From: Euwallacea fornicatus
Taxonomy: Eukaryota; Arthropoda; Insecta; Coleoptera; Curculionidae
NCBI RefSeq assembly: GCF_040115645.1
Contig: NC_089556.1
Location: 4,030,001-4,094,000 of the forward strand
DNA length: 64,000 nt
Reading direction: 5' to 3'
This document shows, piece after piece, positions 11,081 through 23,157 of the stretch; position 1 is the first letter of the stretch, and the number at the start of each line of letters is the position of its first letter. The position numbers were made by a program, and so were the translations under genes. The notes under the pieces are model-generated. The model worked only from the letters and a program-made list of their open reading frames with translations. It was not told where the DNA came from and searched no databases.

Positions 11081-12716
11081 CAGTGGTGGCCATAAAAATA
11101 GGACCACTTCAAAAATTTCAATTTTTTATTTTTATCAGTAAAGAGATAAAAAATTAGAACAAAAAAAAACTAGAATACATTTAATAATAAAGAAAACAAT
11201 ATACAAAAATATAATTTAACGAAAAATAATTAAAAGTCTTCAATAAAACAATAAAAACAAAATAAATATGTGATCATAAAAATAGGACCGGTAAAACATT
11301 ATCAAAAAAAAAAAGGAAAAAAAAATGAAATTAGCAATTGAATATGGCCTAATGTTTAATATTTCGTTGCTTCTCCCTTTTGGGCAATCACTGCCTTTAA
11401 TCTTTTAGGCATTGATCTTATTAAACGCTGGCAGAGCTCAACAGGAATAGTTTCCCATTCCCGTTGGACTACGGACCACAGTTCTTCTTTATTTTTAACC
11501 TGATGACTCCTCACAGCAGCCTTAAGGTGTACCCAAAGATTTTCGATGGGATTCAGATCCGGCGATTGTGAAGGCCATGGCACAACAGAAATTGCTTCAT
11601 TTTGAAAAAATTGTTTCACTCGCCTAGCCGCATGTTTCGGATCATTATCTTGTTGCTATTTCCAAATTAATGGCATTTCTTCCGAAGCATATGATAGCAT
11701 AACATTTTTCATTATTTTAAGGTATTCTTCTTGGTTCAGGATTCCTTTTATCCAATAAATAGGACCAACACCGAACCAAGAGAAGCAACCCCACAATTTT
11801 ATATTACCACCTCCATGTTTAAGGGTTTTTAGAGTATGTTTTGGAAGCAATTCCTGTTTTGGTGGCCGCCTCACGTACCGTCGACCATCCGAACCAAACA
11901 AATTAATTTTTGTTTCATCCGAAAAAAGAACATTTTTCCACAATTTTACGTTTTCATCTTCGTTTTCAAAGCGAAGATGATTTTTCGCACATTTTATTCT
12001 TTTTAATTTGTTTGTTTTTAATAACAACGGTACCTTTCGAGCCACTCGGCCATGTAAATGAACTTCCTGCAATCGTCTTCGGATAGTTCTGGAACTTATT
12101 TCCAATTTTAGATCCTTTTGAAGTTCTTCGGAACTTAAAAAAGGGTTTTTTTGGGATTCTCGCTTTATTCGGGGGTCGGTCAAAATGGTTGTTTTCCTCT
12201 TACGACCGCGATTTTCTTGTTGTTCTTCGTGTTTGAGAGCATTTATTATTAACGTTTTCGATCTTCCTAGTTTTTGAGAAATTTGACGCAGGGAATTGCC
12301 TTCATCTCTAAGTGTTCGTATTCTAATTCTTTCAGTTAAAGAACAGTGGTTTTTACGTCCCATCTGTTTGTATATTAATTATTAAAATGCATCAAAATGC
12401 TTCGAAATAATTAATTAGACTTACCTTTCAATTGCTATTCTAATGAATGAGGAATTATGAAAGTTATTAAAAAAATAACGAGCTTTTAATACACTGGTCC
12501 TATTATTATGACCACCTTAGTTTTGACTGTCTGAACGAAACAGGGGAAGTACAATTCTAGTATAAGGTAATTCCCCTGGTTTCTATTGACGCACATAATT
12601 ACCAACCTTGTAGAAATTTAGAACCCTATTTCGAACGAGATAGAATAACTTTCAACAAACTTTTCTCCATATTTAAAATTGAACCAGTAGTGGTCCTATT
12701 TCTATGGCCACCACTG
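11081..12716 (-). mobile_element. Tc1-like DNA transposon, IR/DR type, nearly intact
   Basis: The 1,636-bp element is bounded by CAGTGGTGGCC and its reverse complement and flanked by TA on both sides, the Tc1/mariner target. The GG-C-CATAAAAATAGGACC motif appears at the outer ends and again about 190-200 bp inside at 11273 and 12491, giving the paired inverted/direct repeat layout of some Tc1 families. The transposase on the minus strand is interrupted by one stop. It sits in the presumed desaturase intron. Confidence 0.93.
11356..12363 (-). pseudogene. Tc1-like transposase with one in-frame stop
   Basis: Two open stretches (12363-11656 and 11619-11356) lie in the same frame and are separated by one TAG and a few codons. 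The order is: N-terminal helix-turn-helix region (ISQKLGRSK), a basic linker, then catalytic motifs LFSDETK, QQDNDPKH and SPDLNPIENLW. I count 34 residues between the second D and the E, so it is DD34E. The C-terminus ends GEATKY. Cut-and-paste transposases of this family act on their own terminal repeats. The stop falls just before the QQDND motif, so the copy should be inactive unless read through. Confidence 0.92.
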
Positions 12717-12788
12717 TATGTACCCCCTCACTTTCTGTCTAGCATGGACACAACCCTGATCATCGCCGTACTTCACAGTTATGAAATA

Positions 12789-13364
12789 TACAGGATGTTT
12801 CTTGATGGAGGATAAAAAACGAAATGGCCGGATCATGGGCTTGTTTCAAGAAAAAAACTTCATACAACGGAATGTCCTAAATTGCTTCCATTTTGATGTG
12901 CAAGGCGTTGGAATTTAATTTTTTTTCGATTTTAACTAATTTCTCTGTTATTTATAAAGACAAATAACTAAAAATTGGCGGAAACAATCATTTTAACATT
13001 ACGAACAAACAAATAACAATTATTTAAAATACTCTAAAGAGTGTTACCCTTTCCGTGGTCGCCCTCAATATTTTACATCAGAACTTTTTCTATGACATTT
13101 TTAGATTTTATCCGTTAATTCCATTTAATCCCTTATATCTTTTATTATCGTTATGCTTCTTCGTTTTTTTTTTATTGAGAACGATAATTTAACAGATATT
13201 TGAAAAAAACATCTGACCACGTTCGCCCCGATCGACCTAAGCATATAAAACGGTAAATCGAAATGAAAGTAATTTCGGACGTACCTTCATATAAAGTTTT
13301 TATCTTAAAATAATCTCACGATGCACCTATTTCATTTTTTACCATCCATTAAGGAACCCTGTAT
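12789..13364. repeat. Non-coding TIR element (MITE-like), 576 bp
   Basis: The left end TACAGGATGTTTCTTGATGG and the right end are imperfect reverse complements over roughly 35 bp, and TA borders the element. The interior is AT-rich with no coding potential. The ends match the TACAGGGTGT-type family seen at several other places here. Confidence 0.65.
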
Positions 13365-16300
13365 GAGCAGGAGTTTTTATATCTCTACCAAAGTGCAAGG
13401 CTGAACCCTAACATGGGATACATCTTCATAACCACAGGAACAGGTAACTTTAAAATGTGAAAATTTAAGGTACCGCCTTGAAGATAAAATAAGGTTGATG
13501 GCGGTTGTAGAAAATCGATACGTCTGGTTTCAAATACTGCATCATCACCTTGTACAAGGGGAAAGGTTGCGATCATAAAGTGTCTTGACTAAGTGTGCAA
13601 TATGGACTAGAATATTCCAATATATTTCAACAACGTTCGGGGGTATTTGAGAAAAACTGAAATATTGGAAAAATGACTTCAATCTTCCCTCGGCTTATTT
13701 GCGAGATAATTCAGAGTGATTGGCACTTTGGCGCAAGAGCAGAGAGACCAGATGGTTGATGGCCTTTTTGCTGGAACGTACATACACGATATGAAAAGGG
13801 ACCTTAGGGATGATTTTTTTATTCTAAAAGGATCCAGACAATTTATTATTAAAAAAAATGGAGCTTACGACACGTGCTTCTTACGGTGCAATGCAAATTT
13901 GGTCTATATTGGTTAACTGCACCTAACAAAACCTGTAATATGTATATTAACCTTGTCTCAGTTCCCGCATATTTGGCAACGTTTAATTGCACATTTTCTC
14001 CATCTATCTCGTTATTTTGTAAGGTTCGCATTTATAATATGACCGTTTTTCGTCTCTCCTACCCACACAAAAAATCATTAAAGCCCCATATGCAACAATA
14101 ATCATTTTCAAAACAATATTCGGGTAGACCTAACACGGTGTAAACCTCACTACTATACAGTGCGCAGTATGACGTCACATATTGCATTTCACTCGATGTC
14201 CTTTGGGGGTGCGTCCACATCCTCGGGTGTTAAGTTTTGTTCCTTTTGATGGTAGCAGCAAAGATCGGATGTTGAGGTTTTGAGTGCACCCCCCTACACC
14301 TTAATGTGCGAGTAAGGTGCTGAAGCGTTTATGGGCGAAAGAATTTGAGGATAAGCGACCAAGTCAAGTAAATTTCAACAGCTAATGAAGACAAACCCTG
14401 CATCCTGCATAAACATAGAGGATTTATGCTTTGACATATCTCCGACAGTACTGACCATATAGGGGAACGAGACTGGGCAGTAGCCCCCCTCCCCCCCTTT
14501 CATGTAAGGTCGCACTTCACGGATAGGCAGTTTTTCTTGGAGGGGGGCGGTGATTAAAAATTCCGCCCAAGACTCCAGACTGCCTGAAGCCGGCCTTGAA
14601 TCCTGACAAAAGTCCGATACTTGAAATTATCGAACAAGCTCTTGATCGACTAAGCTAAGAGGGATGATGAAAAGCTCAAATTTCCTAGATTTTCGGGAAT
14701 ATCGCTGTCTAAGTTCGTCGCGGATATTCGAATTAAAAAATATATTGTTTCAAATCTAAAATTGAACTATAAATTATAATTATATAATAATATATGATGC
14801 ACGTTAGGCAATCGTTTAGTATTTAGTGATCAATTTCTTAATAGGAACTCTTAAGTAATTATTACATGAAAAAATTACAAATTTTCGCGTTTTGAATTGA
14901 TTTCTTAAGATATAATTTGAGCCATATCAAGGCTTCTTAATGAGAACGCAAAATACAGTTTCGAAGTCTGCGACTTGAGATGTTTGACGAACAGTTTAAA
15001 AAGCATAACTGATAATATTAAAGGGTGAACTGATTTTACTCATCCCGCTACTCTAATTTGAGACACCGACTTAAGGTAAATGGTATGACAGCTCACGGGT
15101 GCAGCCAAATAATAACCCAAAAATTAGGTATTCGTTAAATAAAGCAGAAAGGACCGTTTGTCTTTACCCCCGAAAAAATGGGACAATTTTAAGATTCTTT
15201 TTTCATCATTTTGGTCTTAGTTATATCCGCATGGTCTGGTCGAAATTAAGAAATAAGTGCGGATGGGGTTGAACGCCTTTATACTTTATACTGTTAGAAA
15301 CTTAAAATTTCCGAGTGCCCTTTAATTCCTCTCGTTTTGCGCGTGCCTGCCGGTTTTGGTCCTATTTTTCTCCCTTTCTTCCTCTACCTGCTCCCTCACT
15401 GACGGAATGGCATTAACGTCGATATGTTATGATGCGATGATGCGTCTCAGCCCCAAGCGGGCCTCCATGGCTTTAGAACAATTGGAAACCGCTTATATGC
15501 CCGGTCCACACTTAGCGCGGTTTTCTGCATCAAATCGAAGCTTACCGCCGACATTCTGGTTTTGATGGGCTCTATCGGCCCGACCGCAGTGGGTCGCTCT
15601 ATATGTTACAGATCCCGAGATATCGACTACCGATCACATTAATTTACCAAAATCAATATAGGATCAATATTTGTCTATTAGAGTAATAAATATCATCTCA
15701 TAAGATTCAACATTTTGCTGTATAAAACACGTTGCGAAATTACATTAAATAATTCCACGATTCTTCTGTTAATGGCCTATTCAGTCAGCCCTGTTTAATT
15801 TTTTGGACTATTCTGGCAGTCATGCTGAACAATTATCGCTTAAATACAAAACTGCTGGTAAAAAAACAGCCGATGCTCGCACAAATCGCGAAATGGCTTA
15901 TGATACCATAAAAACATCGCTCTGGAGATGGAAATCTCGCCATTTGTAATTTAAATGTAATAATATTTTACTTTACATGAATTTCTCTGGCCTGCTCATC
16001 TCATTAAAATTAATTATTTATGTTCATGAGGATCTGGGTTAAGCAAGATTTTTCATGGTTGCTTTCAGACGTTCATTTACCTTATTATTACGTCGTTTAA
16101 ACAAATAAAACAAACAAATCTATTCTAGACTTTGTTCTTAAATATGGAGCATGTAAAATCCAAATTAACGGATTAACGGGTTAAATCAGGGTTACCTCTT
16201 CTTGTAGGAAATTCATGAAATACTGGGTGCATGTAAGTACCTCCAATTGCAGCTTAACCACAAAAATACAAATTAGGAAATAAAAACTCATAGTGCGGTG

Positions 16301-16914
16301 GTACCGCTAACGATAGCATGGCACCAAAAACAGAGTGGGGTGGCGGTACTTGACAAGTGCTAGATGCTCTACCAGCGCGCAGTTTACTGATCTTCCCCAC
16401 TTCTCCAAAATAAAAATGTTTAAAATTTTATGCCTTTCAATATAATATGACAAAATTCTGCTTCAATGTTTATATGCATATTATTCTGCACGTTTACAAG
16501 TCGACGTTGTAAGCTTGCGGCTTTTTGGGTTGATTTAATAGAAAAACGACGGTTCACTGCAACTTTTCAATTAATTTGTGATTCATACACCACCAGTTGA
16601 GTGCTTTTCAACAAGAAGAGATATTTGTCGGTTGATTTTGGCAATTATGGATCTAACAGTGAGAAAGGTATACCACTTGATCATCAGGATAATTTTCAAT
16701 CAATTTTTAGCGTCCTTGCGCTTCCCTTTAAAAAAAAAATATTTTCATTAGCAATTAAAGTAAAAATTTTATTTTTATTTTATTTATTTTATTAGTGAGT
16801 AGGAAACTAAAACAAAAATCCGCAGTCAATTGTAGACGTTTTTCATTCTCTACTAAAATAACACATTACATTACTTCTTTCTAGCTTCATCAGGCGTGTA
16901 TGCGTACCAAGTAA
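13365..16914. other. Non-coding, presumed intron or intergenic
   Basis: No exon or transposon is recognised. A more GC-rich patch at about 15340-15600 contains a 69-codon open frame without known domains. A consensus CRE-like TGACGTCA occurs near 14170 but means little alone. Confidence 0.35.
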
Positions 16915-17460
16915 GACCGCACTCGCACACGCGGCGTGGCCTGGACGGGTGGAAGGACACAAACAGGGAACCACAGGCAGGCATCAGCCCAGCCTTTTGT
17001 GGGAACACCCACAATTTCCCCAATTTTGGTTACAGTTCAGGACATCCACAACAGCCATGAGTACCCGTTGTGAATTGCCCAACCAGAAATATTGAAGATT
17101 AAAAAAGTTTTGTCCGGCTGAACATAAACGTAGGAAAGCTCTGTAGCAAGATTGCGAAAAAGGGCGTTCAAATAAAAATCGAAAGAGGATGTTAATTTCT
17201 TGTTGAATCCACGTCTACGAATTTGGCACTAATCCTTCTTACATTTATGTTCATCCAGGCTAAACCTCATTACCTTCAAACACTCCTAGCTGGGTGTCTC
17301 ACAGCTGGTAGTCATGGCGAAGCTGTCGGTGGATATAATCCGAATTCAACCCCAAAATTGGGGTGTTTCCACAAAAGGCTCGCGTGCTTGTGGTTCTACC
17401 CTTTTTCTTTCCATCGTTTAAAGGCCCACTAGCATGTGCGTATCTTCTCAGATATAGCGT
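16915..17460. repeat. Degenerate foldback element
   Basis: A left block containing AGCCTTTTGTGGGAACACCC followed by CCAATTTTGG pairs, as reverse complement, with a right block around 17340-17385 (CCAAAATTGGGGTGTTTCC, then ACAAAAGGCT). Flanking motifs GAACATAAACGTAGG and its diverged complement lie inside, and GCACACGCGG-like sequence lies outside. The two arms are clearly related but heavily mutated. No transposase frame is seen. Confidence 0.5.
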
Positions 17461-19159
17461 TTACCTCCTTTGTACGTACACGTGCCCGATGAAGCCAATA
17501 AGTAGAAACACGCGTAACTGCGTAGCTCAGCAGTCCTCTTTCCATTTCCCCTCGATCTCTTGGAGTAGCCCCTATTTGTTCTTTCATTAATGTTCAAAAA
17601 TTAATCGCTTATTTATGTGTTAATTTATTTATTAAATCGCTATAAATATTGTTGCTACACGAGCGGAATGGCAGCATTGCATCGTTTATTAGTTTGCCAG
17701 TTGCCACGCAAAGATATTGAGGCAGGGTGTTAAAATTTATAGCGATGTTGCCGTCATTTCAAGATTGACGAGATCTTCAATGAATTTAGGTTGTTGCTAT
17801 TAATGAAGAGTAGAAACCTACGTATATGTTTTGCTAAACTTCTATTTGCACTATCAAATTAATTTAGGGAACGCCTATGACTTTTTATCTAGATATGTTA
17901 TAAAGACAAATTTTCGACTATTGTGATACCTCTTTTTAGCACACCAACTTGGCGTACTAAAAAGTGCAGTAATGACAGGTACATACGGGGGTCATTATTT
18001 ACCTAGTGTGCTAATCTGCGCGCTGTTATCATCCTCATTGCTGTCGTATTTATGGTTGCCATGGGAGTGAATGAAACGCCGCACTTAATACCATGGTTTT
18101 TTTCATCCTTCAAAAGCCGTAATTTCCAAATAATATAAACTTTAAAGGAATGCTTGTCCTATTCTCTGATTACTTTCGCGATACAAGCATTACGGCCGCC
18201 TTGGAAACATTTTAACGGCCCGACCGACTTTCATATTGAGCTAAATGTTCAGATTTTTTCTAATTCCATTTTTTTAACAGATGCAGCTAAAAGTACTTAA
18301 AGTATTCTAATCATCAAAAAATCGGCTAAGGAGCATAATCAAAAGCGTAACAAATAAACCTAAATTTTGCTTTAAAATTAATATCTGTTGTTGCAATATA
18401 CAACTTATTATTACTGTCAGGACAATAAACTTTAATACTCATTAGGAACAAATGTGTGGACTAAAATTGCTCAATACTAGCCATGCACAAAGGTATTCGC
18501 ATAATACAATTGCCTCCTTCCAAAAATGAAAAAAAACTTTTTAACGTACTGTCACCTGGAAGGCGCGGTTGTCCAGGACTGGTTAAGGATAGGGGGAATG
18601 GTTGGTTTCAACCAGTAAACAACCACTCATACCCAATTAAAACTTAAGTCTCCACGTATAAGGAAAACTGAATTTTACTGAAATGCACTCAGTATAATAG
18701 CTGTTTACCTATGATAAAAAAATTATTAGCTTCAATTATTACGCCTAAATTATCTGCAGCTATTATGCAAAATTTATGTTATATGGCTCGTAATATCGAG
18801 TTTTATAGGTTTTGCATTTGCACTGTTCAAATATTTTTAACTCATCTATTGTTTTAAAAAATTTAATGCAGATGGAATTGAAAGAGTAATTAATTGCAGA
18901 TTTAATTAAATTCAATGCCATTCCGTTAAAACGATTAGGATAAAATACATATGTAATAAAATAGCAGAGTTATTTGGTCCCTTATAATTAATTAAGTAGC
19001 AGTTAACGTAATCACTTTTCCTAAATATAGCCAAGGTTCATTGACAAATCGCATTTATAAGAGCTAAACTAATACATATTCTCACGCAACCTAGTTCAAC
19101 TAGAATATGCCACTGATTAGTTTCAAAATTATTACTATTAATGATGATAAATCTTTCAG
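17461..19159. other. Non-coding sequence before the first firm desaturase exon
   Basis: No gene is recognised. At about 18560-18620 a tRNA-like pair of short motifs (TGGTTAAGG and GGTTTCAACC) could be a SINE relic, but no full cloverleaf can be drawn. The region ends at the acceptor TTTCAG at 19159. Confidence 0.35.
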
Positions 19160-22100
19160 AGCGTCTTGGTGGCGGAAATTCAGCCGTTGGCTCATTCCCC
19201 ATTAACTGAGAATCTCCAACCACCATCTCCCAATAAAACTGAGGACAAGAGGAGCCAGTATCTAGGTCTATTGCCATCAGAAATTGGGACTGACTTTAAT
19301 TTTAAAAGAAAAATTGTATGGTTCAACGCAATAGGCTTTTTGATCCTCCATTTGAATGCCCTTTATGGTGTATGGGTGATGATCTTCGATTGCTGTTGGA
19401 AAACTAATATTTGGGGTGAGCAATTTAACTATTACCTGAAGAGTGCTAGTTATAAGATGCCAAATTTGCAAGGTTAAGGTGAAAGAACTGAAAATAGTGT
19501 TATGTGCGGTAAAATAATGTTGCAATTCCGGGGCATAAAACTAAATTTATTATTATTAAATATTTGCTTTCACTCGAGGTACAAGTGCAAGTTGATGAAC
19601 TTGTAATTGGTGCTTTCCAGAAGAGCATCTCCTGATGAGAAATTATTTTATTTTCTAAAGACTTTCCTTTAGTTTAAATGATATAATCATCATTTCATCT
19701 GTTACAATTATTTGGCTTAAAGTGATTGATTGGCTGGTTTCTCTAGCTCGTGTTGCACACGTTTTAATATACTAAGCGGTATCTCGGTGAATTCAATCTC
19801 TACGGAATAGGTCTTCTCTTTCTTGGGTCACGTACACACATCTGTAAATATTACACTACTTTTTCCTAACAACTAATTATTAATGGACTAGTTTTGAACA
19901 AATGTCGACATATGGTTCTAACTAAATTGGCGTGATTACGACACCCTTAATATTTCGTGACACGTGGTGTGAGTAACCTTTTTGTATGATATTCAGATCT
20001 CTAGAGCTGAACCTCATAAATAATTAGAGAAGAAGTATAGCTCGAATATCTAACCCTGATATCTAAATTTCAGTTCATAATGTGTACGTAAAAACTTAGT
20101 TTTCGACAGTGTGCGTTGGGAAATAATTTCTTCAGCTTGATAGAATATAATGTATGTAAAATTATAATGATATATTATCTATGAAAGTTTTAAGCAATAC
20201 TGAAAATACGATTTCTTATTTTTAGCCCTTCTGGTGGGTTTTAGTAGTGGCCTAGGGGTCACCACAGGAGCACATCGTTTGTGGTCGCATAAGGCCTATA
20301 AAGCTACCTTTGGAACACGGCTAGTGTTGATCTTGTTTCACACATTAGCTGGACAAGTAAGTACTATCAAAACACTTATTCGTGATGGTTCAATAAACCG
20401 TTTTGCAAGAACATCCTTGACCTGTGAATGAGCAGAATACGACATGTTGCGTTTGCTAAGATGATTAATTTTAGTTATACTATGCTTGAGAAAGTTGTAT
20501 GAACCCTATAGTTAACCCTCAAACTGCAGACATATTAAAAATGCATTAAATTTTAATATTTATTAAGTTCTCTACCGTCGTATATGAGTTACTAATAAGC
20601 ATTTGGTGGTAATAGTAGTTGATGTTACATAAAAAATTGCTTAAAATTAAAATAATATAGTCAATTTGAGACGAATAATATTAAACTTGGGGAAAAGGAA
20701 CTTGTTTCTCACAGTCAGTTTTTTTACTACGTATGAATACATAAGTAGAAATTGGATACTAATAATTAAACATTACAAGTTGTATATCATGGACTTAGGA
20801 CTTAGGTGGTTTTCTTGATTTATTCATAAAACTCTTCCAAGAAATTTGGCTTGCATAACAATAGCGCAAAGATAAATATCCGGCGATGTAAATCTTAATT
20901 TTCTCGACAATATGGCGAAAGAATTCGATTTATCTCAGGAGAAATTCAAACCATTTAAAAAATGTTTAAACTGTGTTATTTAGCGCCATCTATCGTCATC
21001 AGGTAAACTCGTCTTTTTTAATTAAATTATTGTTATTATTATTACTACAATATTATTATTATTATATGAGCATGCTTATGAAATAGCGTCCCGAGATATA
21101 TCTGCGTTGTGGTATAGTGAGAATAGGATGGGTAAAGAATGCAAATGTTTCAACCATTTGTTAAAACTTTAATGATAGGATAAATAACGAGTTTACAAAT
21201 ATTGAAGTATTGTACTTATGCTAGATTGTAAAACAAAACACTACCAAAGATAAAGTCATAAAAAAATTTTAACTCGCAGACAAAGGATAAAAAATATATC
21301 CAGAATAAAACAGATAATTTACGGTAATAAATTACTTAGCAGTGGAAAGAAAATGAGAAAGAACCAAAGGAAACAACGAAAGGAAAACACTAATAAAATA
21401 CGATGCAAAGTACATCTCTATTTTATTGTTAGTTGAAGATAAGTATAAGCACCGTTCCGAGCCAACATATTAAACTAATGCGCATGTAAATTTTATTTTT
21501 TATTATCTGAAAAACCGTTAAAGATGCGTATGTATATAGAATTATCCATAGAATGAAAAGAGATAATAATGAGGATGTACCATTGCGAATAATGCAATAT
21601 TTATCACATTACGTATTTTTAAGTTACCTCACATGTTTGAAAATATCTTTTTGATTTCAGTTTTCGATAATTTCGTGATTTGTTCTGACACATTTATCGG
21701 CTTTGGTGCGAAGCATCTTGTTCAGTGGTAAAACGTGAATTCACTTATTAAATATGGATTTTATCAAATTTACCAACATACACAAAAAATATCAAAACAT
21801 TGCATTTGGCTATGACTTCAGATTAATATTGTTGACAATATGGTGCAAAAAATTAATGTAGAAGCTGGAATTTAATCATATGTAATGTAATTAGTGCATT
21901 AATGCACGGAATTTTTGCACTGAGAGACTGTTTGTGTCCAATACTGTGGTTATTATGATTGTTACTTAATAATGAAACACTTGACTTTTACAGGTGGTGA
22001 ATGAAATTTTTATACCCAAATAGTGACCAAATGCCGAATTGCAGGGTTCATTAAATAAATGTTATAGTGGGCAACTGACCGCTCAGCCCAATCAACGATT

Positions 22101-23157
22101 ACTTCATGATACTATTTTATTTCTTTCACATTCAGAGCTCAATATTCAAATACTTTACCTTGTCTTGTCCTTCAATTTTTAAAACTCAATAAAAAAAGCT
22201 AATTCTATGTTCACCCAGAACTGCTTATATATCTGGGTTCGAGACCACAGACAACACCATAAGTACAGTGACACCGATGCAGACCCCCACAACGCAAATC
22301 GAGGATTCTTTTTTTCCCACGTAGGATGGCTTATGAGCAGAAAGCACCCTGCTGTCATCGCCAAAGGCAAGACCATCGACATGAGCGACCTGGAAGCGGA
22401 TTGGTTAGTCATGTTCCAAAAAGAGTAAGTAGTGGTATCAAAGGTGATTTTTTGCCGAAAATTGTATATGAAACCCTAACATTTGCAGCCACTACAAAAT
22501 ACTCTACGCGATTTTTGCCATTTTTGTTCCGACAGTGGTACCGGTGTTCTATTGGAACGAGACTTGGTGGAACGCTTTTTTCACCGCGTACATGTTCAGG
22601 AGTATCCTTGTGCTCAACATTACTTGGCTAGTCAATAGCGCAGCTCACTTGTGGGGTAACAAACCTTTTGACAAGTGAGTGTAATATTTGTTTTTTTTTA
22701 AGTATATCGTAAAAACAACATTTTTCCTCTGTTAGATATATGAAACCAGTAGAGTCCAGCTTCGTTGCCTATGTCTCAGTAGGTGAAGGATGGCATAACT
22801 ACCATCACGCTTTCCCATGGGATTACAGAGCTGCCGAATTCGGATCCAAATACAGCATTACCACCATGGTTATCGATATCTTGGCTTATTTCGGTCTGGC
22901 TTACGACCTCAGGTCCACGCCCTATCATATGGTGAAAAGGTGCACAGATATCTCCGACAGTTCCTTCAGTATGGATTAACAAAATGTTGATATTTTTCAG
23001 GAGGGTGGAACGTACAGGAGATGGTTCTCACCCAATATTCGGACACCATGCAGAGAAATTGGAAAGGACTGGAAAATTGGAAGAAAAGGATGTAACAGAG
23101 ATTATGAAAAATAAGGAAGCGGGTACGGTGCGAAGATTGGCCACAGCTCAGGGGTAA
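19160..23157 (+). CDS. Membrane acyl-CoA (stearoyl-type) desaturase, six exons
   Basis: The family inserts a cis double bond into acyl-CoA in the ER membrane using a di-iron centre, O2 and cytochrome b5. Exons: 19160-19415, 20226-20356, 22219-22424, 22489-22674, 22736-22939, 23001-23157 (TAA at the end). All have GT/AG borders and consistent phase. The three histidine boxes are intact: HRLWSH, HRQHH and HNYHH (about residues 117, 154 and 295 if the 8034 exon is the start). Other family marks are DADPHNANRGFFFSHVGW, the conserved GEGWHNYHH context and a C-terminal RVERTGDGSH motif. QNCLYIWVRDHRQHHK, rather than the QD-x-YHWARDHR form of Desat1-type enzymes, suggests a separate insect desaturase clade. 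Position and chain-length specificity cannot be read. The start codon is not in these exons. Confidence 0.93.
20357..22218 (+). other. Desaturase intron of 1.86 kb
   Basis: The intron runs from GTAAGT to CACCCAG. It is AT-rich, with a TTA-type microsatellite at about 21026-21065. I see no embedded transposon or gene. Confidence 0.7.
21026..21065. repeat. TTA/ATT microsatellite
   Basis: Imperfect trinucleotide repeats of TTA type with small interruptions, inside a desaturase intron. Confidence 0.7.

Noticed and set aside
14165..14180. CRE-like TGACGTCA motif
   Set aside because: A single 8-bp match in AT-rich non-coding DNA, far from any firm promoter, is expected by chance.
15356..15565. 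69-codon open frame in a GC-richer patch
   Set aside because: No recognisable domain, no supporting splice sites and no neighbouring exon. Kept only as a note within the non-coding entry.
18555..18620. tRNA-like motifs suggesting a tRNA gene or SINE
   Set aside because: TGGTTAAGG and GGTTTCAACC resemble A and B boxes, but no acceptor stem, anticodon arm or cloverleaf can be drawn. At most it is a SINE relic.
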